Shown here one piece after another: positions 1-8,900 of a stretch of 64,000 nt of DNA. This DNA is from Posidonia oceanica (lineage: Eukaryota > Streptophyta > Magnoliopsida > Alismatales > Posidoniaceae). The stretch is taken from contig JAZBRS010000035.1 in assembly GCA_037176725.1 (NCBI GenBank), forward strand, positions 50,416,001 through 50,480,000, given 5' to 3'. The notes beneath the pieces were generated by a model that saw only the letters and a program-made list of their open reading frames with translations, was not told where the DNA came from and did no database searches. Both the position numbers and the translations under genes were made by a program. Within the stretch, counting starts at the first letter, position 1; each line of letters starts with the position of its first letter.

Positions 1-207
1 CTTCGCCGCGCTGGGATGTCTGCAAGTCTGATTAGAGGGCCCAAGATAATGATGATGATGATATGCAATGCAGCAAAGAGTCTTGATGTGCAAGCAGAAA
101 GCAGAAACAGTTTTTATTGATATGATCTTGATAAGTACAATGCCTGAGGCAGGCCAGAAAAGCACAGCACAAATTGAAAGAAGACCACATGATGGTCGCA
201 CAAGGGC
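1..207 (-). other. Start of 3' non-coding region of element A
   Basis: This follows the stop codon of the PMD frame. It resembles 40100-40275 in F and 63790-63915 in H, sharing the block around 'ATGCCTGTGGCAGGCC'. No coding sequence or array is seen here; by analogy with F and H the hairpin arrays should lie further left. Confidence 0.6.
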
Positions 208-1410
208 CTAGTCAACCCGGGCCTTCTTCGGCTGCCTGGAGTCGGGGAACAAGGGGCCGCCTGGCGGGACTTCAGTGATTGGCCAGAGCTGTCGGACTTC
301 CGCTTCATAATCAGAAGTGCATCCAGTACCTCTCACGGCTGCAACGTCTGTAGATTGGACCCCATGCTGCATCAGACTAGCAAGCTTCTTGGTTGGGGCA
401 GTGGTGCTGAGAGGATAAGTCTGTAGAAGCTCGGGCGCTGTACTGTCGATGAAGGCGCCCTGCTGGAAGCTGAACTGGCGCATGACCCTGATTGGATGGT
501 ACTCTACGCCTGCTGTGAAGCCTGGAAGAATGATCAACCGCGTGTCACGCGCGCTGAAGAAGATTGTGAATGGCTCTGCTGCAGAGGGAATGATGCGCCA
601 GATCACAGCGTCGTCAGTCAATGCTGACAGCCTCTCGTATTCGTCTTTGACGCTCTTGTCTGTTCTGGTACGGGCGCTACTGCAGTAGGCTTCAAAAGCA
701 TGCACTTGAGGGCGCAGGAAGTCCATTTCTAAGTGCGCGATCAGCCAGACTTGTATAAGTGCTCCGCAACCGTGGAAGTGGCGGCAGCGATGAGAAATGC
801 GGTCCAGCCCGCGATAAGTCTCTGCCAAGACAACTGGTGCCAGGTCTATATGCTGGGTCACCACAGCTAGTGCAATCTCTGCAACCTCGATGGCCACTGT
901 CAATCGGCCATGAGTAAAGATTAGTTCGCCCAGAAAGCGGATGACGAATCCTCGGAGCCACAGCTCATCTCCGAGGTCAGCACGCTTGTTCAAGATTTCA
1001 TCAAAGTGTGCAAGGCGAAGCATAGGCTCTTGTCCATTGGTGCAGATTAGCTTTTGTTGGCAGGCTTGAGTGGAGAGTCCAGTCAGTTGGTTCAGGACTC
1101 GGAGATATCCGTCGCGCCTCATGAAGACAGGCGGCCCCAAGATCTTTGAAAAGCCGCAGATCCGACGCACCTCTTCCAGTGTAGGTGTCAGCTCAGTCTT
1201 GTTGAAACGGAAGACATGATGCGCCGGCTTCCAGAATCTCGCGGCGGCACACAGAAGGTGGCGGCTGACCTCCACATCAGCAGCCTTTAGCAGCTTAGTT
1301 GGTATGCCCCACAGGCGCAACTTTTCACAGTCTTGTAGAGTGAGCCTGCTGATCCATTCTCGCAGGGTTTCCGAGCAGTGTGCGGGAGTCAACAGAGTAG
1401 GAAAACCCAT
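208..1410 (-). CDS. Plant-mobile-domain (PMD/DUF7745-like) protein of element A
   Basis: This is an open frame of 400 residues after pol. Its layout matches the plant mobile domain family, in the DUF7745-like branch: an N-terminal REW motif, a block around AARFWKP..H.F.F..TELTPTLEEV (residues 60-85), a LAETYRGLDR stretch, GCGALIQVW, and a late block with W.IIP and LPG near VEYHPIRVMRQF. It ends in a basic tail (PKKARVD). Family members include host MAIN/MAIL1 proteins, which act with a PP7-type phosphatase in expression control and TE silencing, and many transposon-borne copies. The biochemical role here is unknown. The frame is open up to an ATG at 1545, but I chose the ATG at 1410 because the copy in F begins at the matching MGYPTL and both frames are 1203 bp. 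A splice-acceptor-like CAG/GTACCT lies 47 bp before this ATG in both copies. It is not an envelope protein: no signal peptide or membrane segment is seen. Confidence 0.82.
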   Translation of the reverse strand: MGFPTLLTPAHCSETLREWISRLTLQDCEKLRLWGIPTKLLKAADVEVSRHLLCAAARFWKPAHHVFRFNKTELTPTLEEVRRICGFSKILGPPVFMRRDGYLRVLNQLTGLSTQACQQKLICTNGQEPMLRLAHFDEILNKRADLGDELWLRGFVIRFLGELIFTHGRLTVAIEVAEIALAVVTQHIDLAPVVLAETYRGLDRISHRCRHFHGCGALIQVWLIAHLEMDFLRPQVHAFEAYCSSARTRTDKSVKDEYERLSALTDDAVIWRIIPSAAEPFTIFFSARDTRLIILPGFTAGVEYHPIRVMRQFSFQQGAFIDSTAPELLQTYPLSTTAPTKKLASLMQHGVQSTDVAAVRGTGCTSDYEAEVRQLWPITEVPPGGPLFPDSRQPKKARVD

Positions 1411-2936
1411 TGCACTGGTTGCAAAAGACAGGCTGATTGCTGCAAGGCTTGAGGTACCTGCTATCAATAAATAGTCAGATCTCGCAGGCATATAATCTTT
1501 GACAACAAGCAGAAGCTGAGACTGAAAGTGTAGTTCCATATGCATTCAGCAGTTGATAACAGAACATAGCAGTTAAGCACAAGTGAATAAAGGGAATTGG
1601 CAGCAGTCCGGTGAAAAGCGGGGGCGAGGGCCGGCAGGGGATGTGGACTGGCGCAGCTTGAGTGTCGCCGATGTGCCTCTGCTGGGGAAGAGTACTGTCT
1701 CAGGGCCTGAGCGTGTTGCAGAGCGGAGGGATTGGCGGAAGGGGAAAGGAAAGAAGGAAGATGCATGAATGCAAGATGCTAGTGATATGCTTATGTGGAT
1801 GAATATTATTGGATGACTAAGTATGTTTGAATGGATGGATATGCTTGGGTGGATGCTTGAATGCCCTCAGCGTACGGAGTGCTTTGGTGCCTGCTGCAGA
1901 GGAAGGGAGTGGTCCTTGACTCACTGGGCCCTACTCAGACTCTCGGCTTATTGGTGGCGCTCCGGAACAGGTCGTTGGCGTTATACAGGTGGTGATGTGG
2001 TGAGGACAGGCTACTGGCTGCACTCTCAGGACCTACACCTATTCTTTCAGCTCTCTCTTTTTTTTTGAAAGGTTTCTCCCTCATAGGTATGCAGTCTTTC
2101 TCTGCCCCTAGCTGGGAAAAGGTATGTGTTTGCTCTTGGGAGGATGTGGTAGACCCCCTTTTCAGGCTTGACATGCTGGGGATCTCTTAGTAAAGTATGG
2201 GGGATAACGGTGCCTGTGCTTTTCGGGCTACCTTTGCCCTTTTTCTTCTTCTCTTTTTTTGTTTTGCTTGCTTTTCTCCTTTTTTGTTTTTGTTTTTGTT
2301 CTATCTCTTTTTTCTCTTTTTTTTTTTGATTTCTCTCTTTTTTTTTTTTTTTTTTTTTAGGCTTTTGCTATCCCCATTCTGGTGGCAAAAGAAGGGTGCT
2401 TGAAATGTAATGGATTCAGATTTTGGGTTTGTTGTGTGATGGGTGGAAGGAGCAGGGTTAGACTGCACACCCCTATCTCTAGGGCCGGCTTCTGTCTTCG
2501 TCTTCTGTCCCTTTGAGGAGCCCAAATCTAGATGTCTATTCTCACTTTTTTTTTCAAGCTCACATCCTAACATTTTTTCTCCCTCGGAGGTGTATGTCCT
2601 TGTGAGATTGGGCAGTTCGCCCGTTCTAATTGGTGGTGGCTCCCTCACTTGCTAAGTCATCTAAGTAGTGCCAGGTGAGGCAGGGTGACTCTTTCCAGAG
2701 CAAGCAAGCACTTCCGGTTGTCATCACCGGGCTCAAGATGCAATGCTTGAGAGAATGACGATGATGATTTGAATAGGGATGCAAGAGTTGAAAGGATGAC
2801 GATGATGATTTGAAACAGAGAGTCGCAAGAGTTGAAAGAATGACGATTATGATTTGAAAGGAGATAAAGCAAGAAGGCGAGAATGAAAATGCAAGTGTAG
2901 GTGGGAGAAGGGCATCTGCAACGGGGCCGCTTTTGG
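1411..2936 (-). other. Spacer between pol and PMD frame of element A
   Basis: Non-coding spacer of about 1.5 kb. It holds an acceptor-like CAG/GTACCT (exon side from 1457), a long purine tract (separate entry) and, next to pol, three copies of a GATGACGATGATGATTTGAA-like repeat at about 2755-2860. The layout matches 41479-42989 in element F, including the sequence around 'CTATCCC...GGTGCTTG' after the tract. Short frames here are not shared by the two copies and are not called as genes. Confidence 0.6.
2231..2358 (-). promoter_or_regulatory. Purine-rich tract between pol and PMD frame (possible internal polypurine tract)
   Basis: On the element's sense strand this is almost pure A/G for about 130 nt, with a run of about 21 A at one end. 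Element F has a like tract at the same place (42295-42398). Such tracts can prime a second plus-strand DNA start in retroelements; that role is inference. Slippage of a simple A-run is the plain alternative. Confidence 0.4.
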
Positions 2937-5900
2937 CTACTGATAGTACTTCTTCAGATAGCAGAGGTTGACGGGCTCAGACTGCTCGACCTGGTCCATA
3001 TCTTCAAGGGTTACAGCGCCTCCCGAAAAGATCTGCTTGACCACAAAGGGGCCACGCCAATTGGGTCGGAATTTCCCTCGACCGTCCGGCAAGTGAATGG
3101 CGCGCAAGACAAGGTCCCCTGGCTGGAAGCTTCTGGGCTGGACCTTCTTCAAGAATGCTCTGGCCATCCGCTTCTGATAGCAGTGAGCGTTGTGCATGGC
3201 TTGCAATCTGCGCTCATCAATCAAGTTCAGTTGGATGCAGCGGTCTTCGACCCATTCTGCTTCTTCCAATTCAGCTTCCCGCAGGATCCGCAGAGAGGGG
3301 ATCTCCACTTCAACAGGTAACACCGCTTCCATGCCGTACACCAGAGAGTACAGGGTGGCTCCTGTAGAGGTCCGGATTGATGTCCTGTACGCCCAGAGCG
3401 CGTACGGGAGCTTGTCGTGCCAATCCTTGTGGATTTCTGCCAATTTCTTCGGGATCTTGACAATGTTCTTGTTTGCAGACTCCACTGCTCCGTTCATCTG
3501 AGGCCGATAAGGCGAGGATCGATGGTGCTTGATTCTGAGACCTTGCAGGTATTCTTCGATCCTTTTGGCAATGAAGTTTGAGCCGTTATCAGAGATGACA
3601 GAGTACGGGACCCTATATCGGGCAACAATATTGTTTCTGATAAATTTTTCTGTTGTCGAAGCGGTGACTGTTCTGTAAGAGGCTGCTTCCACCCACTTGG
3701 TAAAGTAATCGATCGCTACCAGAATGTAACGATGACCATTTGAAGCAGCAGGGTGGATGGCGCCAATGACATCGATCCCCCAGGTGGAGAAAGGCCATGG
3801 CGAAGACATGTTGTGCAGCTGATGTGGAGGGGCCTTGATGAAGTTACCATGAACCTGACAGTTGTGGCATCTACGCACGAACCGGCAGCAGTCGGCTTCC
3901 ATGGTCTGCCAGAAATAACCTTGCAGCATGATCTTCTTGGCTAGGAGAACGTCGTTCATGTGCGGGCCACAGGTCCCCGCATGCACTTGAAGCATCAGCG
4001 TGTCAGCCTCTGATTTGTTCAGGCAGCGCAGTAGCATCTGATTGTATGACCTTCTGTACAGCTGCCCGACCCCTAACACATACTTTGACGCCAGACGTGC
4101 CAAAGTTCTCTTGTCTGCTGCCGTGGTATCAGGAGGAAAGTTACCAGACTCCAGGAAAGATTTTATGTCTTGATACCAGGGCTGCCCCTCTGTGGGATCC
4201 GCTTCTTCTATGCTCATGCAGTATGCAGGCTGTTCAATGCGAGTGACTGATACATCCACACTGCTATCTCCAGAAATGGTGAGCCAGGATGCCAGAGTTG
4301 CTAGTGCGTCTGCATACGCGTTCTTTGCTCTGTTCAGGTATGTGAAGCGGATGCTCTTGAATTCTTTCATCAACCTTAGCAGGTGTTCGTGATACGGCAC
4401 AAGCTTGGGATCTTTTGTCTTCCATTCGCCGTTCACTTGAGAAATTACCAGCATGGCATCGCCGTGCACATGCAGCTTCTGCGCCTCATGCTCGAGGGCG
4501 ACTTTCAACCCCAGGATGCATGCTTCGTACTCTGCTTCGTTGTTTGTGCAGGTGAAAGTCAACTTCCTCGCGAAAGGAGTCATCTGTCCTTGGGGCGTGG
4601 CCAGCACTGCGCCTACGCCTCGGCCCTTCTTGTTGACTGCACCATCAAAGTAGAGCTGCCATTCTTCTGCTTCTTCAGGATTTTTCTGCTCAGAGTCCTC
4701 CATTGCAAAGAGAATGTCTTCATCAGGGAACTGCGTCTGGAGGGGTTGGTATTCAGGCAGAGGGAGGTCAGCAAGATGGTCTGCCATTGCTTGACCCTTC
4801 ATGGATTTCTGTGTGACGAAGGTGATGTCGTACTGAGACAATAACACCTGCCACTTAGCACATCTGCCCACCATGGCCGGCTTCTGGAAGAGGAATTTGA
4901 TAGGATCATGTCGGCATAAGAGCTGCACTGGGTATGCCATCATGTAGTGTCTCAGCTTCTGTGCAGCCCAGACAAGTGACAAGCAAGTCTTCTCTAGTGT
5001 TGTGTACCTGGCTTCACATTCATTAAATTTCTTGCTCAGGTAGTAGATGGCGCGCTCCTTCCTACCAGATTCGTCATGTTGGCCCAAGACGGCGCCCATG
5101 GAATGCTGCGTGGTAGAAAGGTAGAGAAGTAAAGGTCTCCCCGGCGTAGGCGGGACCAGGACAGGAGGCTTGATCAACAGCTGCTTGATCTTGGCAAATG
5201 CAGCCTGACACTCCTCGCTCCAGTGAATCTGCGCATTCTTCTTTAAGAGCTTGAATATGGGTTCGCAGATGGGCGTAAGCTGTGCAATGAAGCGACTGAT
5301 AAATTGTAAACGCCCAAGCAGACTTCTGACTTCTTTTTCAGTTCTAGGGGGTGGCATGTCCACGATGGCTTGTGCTTTCAACGGGTCCACCTCAATCCCC
5401 CTTTGGCTAACAATGTAGCCGAGCAATTTGCCAGAAGACACCCCGAATACGCACTTCTTGGGATTCAGGCGCAGCTTGTACTTCCGTAGACGGTCAAAGA
5501 GCTTTCTGAGACAGGCAAGATGATCCTCGGGCTCTTTGGTTTTGGCGATCATATCGTCTACATAGACCTCCACTTCTTGGTGCATGAGGTCATGGAATAG
5601 CGCAGTCATGGCCCTCTGATAGGTCGCACCAGCATTTTTCAGGCCGAACGGCATGACTTGGTAGCAGAAGACTCCCCAAGGGGTGATGAATGAAGTCTTT
5701 TCCATGTCCTCTTCTGCCATTTTGATCTGATTGTATCCAGAAAAGCCGTCCATGAAGGAGAGCATTTTGTGGCCCGCTGTATTGTCGACTAGGACGTCAA
5801 TGTGGGGCAATGGAAAGTCGTCCTTGGGACTTGCCTTGTTCAGGTCCCTATAGTCGATGCAGATCCGGATTCGGCCATCTTTCTTGGGCATAGGTACAAT

Positions 5901-8900
5901 GTTTGCTAGCCATTCAGGATAAAGAACGACCTTCAGAAAGTTGACTCCAAGCTGCTTCATTATCTCTTCTTTGATCATGAGCAGCCACTGCGGTCGCCAT
6001 CTTCTCAATTTCTGCTTTACTGGCTTGGCATCCGGATTTAAGGGCAGATTGTGCACCACTATCTCTATGTCAAGGCCGACCATATCTTCATAACTCCAGG
6101 CGAAGACATCCGCATATTCTTTCAGGAATGCGATGAATTCTGCTCGAACCTGGGTGGACAGCTGGGCACTGATGCAAACTTCTCTGACTTCCTCAGCTGT
6201 GCCGATGTTGACAACCTCCGTTTCTTCTTCGACATGGAGGTTGGGGCCTTCTGGGTCGTCGTCATAGGGCCGGAACTCGGGCAAAGGTTCGTCAGTCTCA
6301 TCTACGCCCGTATCGTCCTCTTCTCCATAAGCAACAAGTTCTGAGAGGATCTCTTTCTCGAAAGAAGGACTTGCAATGCTGAAAGAGTGTATGTGTTCTG
6401 CTGCTTGGCCCTGGTGACGCTTTAGGATGGTCACGCTTACTCGAGTATTCTTGTAGCCTCGGTGCGCGACCTCCGTCCTAGCAACTCCTTCTACTGTTTG
6501 CTCTGGCCTGACTGACTCTGCTGAGTGCTTTGCTGATTCTGCTGCCGATACTGCTGACTGCTCTACTAACTGTGCTGCTGAGGCTGCTGAGGCATTCTGC
6601 TCTGCTGCTGCTGCATTTACTGCTGATGCTCTCCCCTCTGGGTCTTCTAGTGTGCTTGTGGAGGATATGCCGGACTGGCGGCTGATCTGGTCACTGCCGC
6701 TCGATGCATTGCTCAAGTGAGGCATGGGTTGCACAAACCACCTAGACCCGCCTTCTGGTTGAAGAGTGATGAGCTCATCTGGTCTAGGGGAGTCCGGCGC
6801 TGCTGAGTCTTCTAGAACCATGATAGAAGCATGGTCCTCTTGCAGAGGAGGATCCGTGACTACGGCTTTTCCTTTCCTTTCTGCAGCTTGATGCTCTGCC
6901 AGGTCTTCTGCTATTGACTGGAGTTGTTCTTGATAAAGCAACTCTAAGTCGGACATCCAAGAATCGACCTGGGCTTCTATCGCCACTCCTTCTTCTTCGT
7001 CTGAGGGGGAGTCGACGTAGTAGGCGCCGGGGGCCTGCGGCACTGGCCCGGCTGCAAGATGGATCGCCGCCCTTGGGGTCTGCATGATCTGGTTCACGGG
7101 CGCGTCTGATGGTGGCAACTCTGATGTAGATGGCCCAAATAGACAAGCTAGCGGTGCTACTGATGGATAAGCTTCCAGGGTCACTGCTGGAGAATAAGTA
7201 GGGGTGCTCCTTGGGGGGCTCAAGGGCCCGGAGAGTGTAGTGCTCAGTTGGCCTTTTGTATCGGGCCGTAACTGAGAGAGCGCAGCCTCTGACGCCATAG
7301 GGTCTTGCCACGAGAGCTGCTGCGGGTCGTCAGGAGAATGCGGAGCGGACTGGGCCAACTGCATTCCTGAAGATGATGCTGAGGGAGCGGGCTGGGCCGC
7401 GCTGCCGACTGAGTTGATGGACTGCCCCTCCAGAGATGGGGGCAGTGGCACTGATGTTGCAGTGACCGCTGGTAGCATGCTTGGTTCTGTCAAGAGGAGT
7501 GTCTCTGACTCCTGCACTGCTGCTGACTGTTCTTGAGAAGCTGGTGTGGCTAGAAAAGGATGAGAACTTGCTTTTGCCACAGGGCCTGCTGAACTGCCTA
7601 CTGTTTCTGCCAGAGGGAGAGCTGAATAAACTGACTGTGGGGCCTCTGCTCTGACCACTGTTTCTGCTGAACTGATTGGGACTGCCTCTGTTGCATCAGA
7701 CTGCTCCTCATCCGAGTAGTAGTCCTCAACACACACCCAATCCTCTGTCGGCGCTGCGGCTTGGTAGTCAGTTGATCCCAGAATTCCTGCACTGGTAAAG
7801 TTAGTGAGGTCTCTGGGAATGGCTGGTGCACGATCCTTGAGCTGGAAGCAGTGATCTTCGTCGAGCTTTGGTTCGTAGCCGAGACCTTTAGACTTCCTTC
7901 GCTCCACTGCTATGATCGGCTCCGCGATCCCTTGGCCGTGACGCCCGAGTGGCGTACCCTTTATGTAACCCCACCTGTGACATACATTCTCGACCATTCG
8001 AAAAGGGTTGCTGTGAACGGTCAAGGAGTTGACACGTTCAAGGTCAGGAATGAAGTTAACCGGCTCGCACCGATTAACGCGATAGAGGGCTTCAGAAGTC
8101 TCAGGGTCAAATGGGATGGATTGCGAAGACACGGGAGAAACTGCTTCAATCCGCTCCTTCTCAAAGTTTTCCGCCATGACGACAATGACATCATCGCCAC
8201 GACGGTACTTTATCATTCGATGGAGGGTCGAAGGAAGGACCTGATGCTTGTGAAGCCAAGGGTGCCCAAGCAGAAGATTGAAGTTAGGCTTCAAGTCGAC
8301 GACATAGAATTCTACGTCGAAGACGACCAGGCCGATAGCCAGAGGGATAATCAGAATCCCTAGAGCGTCATGGTGAGTGTTGTCAAAAGCAGTCATTCCC
8401 TTCACGGCTGGCGTGATATCCTCGGCTTTGAATCCGAGCTTGGTTGCTGTACGCAAGGGGCAGACGTTAAGGCCTGACCCGTTATCAACCAGTGTTAGGG
8501 GAATGCGAAAGTTTTTGAACTGCACCGTGACGAATAGGGGCTGGTTGTGATTAATCCCTGCCGGAGGCAGCTCATCACTCGTAAAAGAGATGACCTGGGG
8601 CTCCGCAATTAACCCAACCATGCTCTCCAAGGCAGAAGGCTCAATGGACTGGGACACACGAGCAGCCTGGAACACACGAAGAAAAGCCTCGCGATGTTCG
8701 GCAGAAGTGTGGATCAAATCCCAGATGGAGATGTCGGCTTTAACCTTCTTAAGCTGGGAGGTTAGGTCTGCTCTAGGTTGGTCTCTCCTAGCAGCTGGAG
8801 GGGTGATTCTAGCAGGTTCTACAGGGGTAGTGGCAGGAAGCTGGGTTACTACAGGCCGGCTAGGGGCTTGGCTAACTACAGGCTGATCTGGGGCTGGATT

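Noticed and set aside
208..1545. PMD frame as an envelope gene
   Set aside because: It has the position of an envelope-like gene but no signal peptide, membrane segment or fusion motif, and it matches the plant mobile domain pattern.
2901..3501. Plus-strand frames opposite the integrase and other pol parts (2901-3320, 3190-3501, 7851-8363)
   Set aside because: Shadow frames of the gag-pol coding strand, without motifs.
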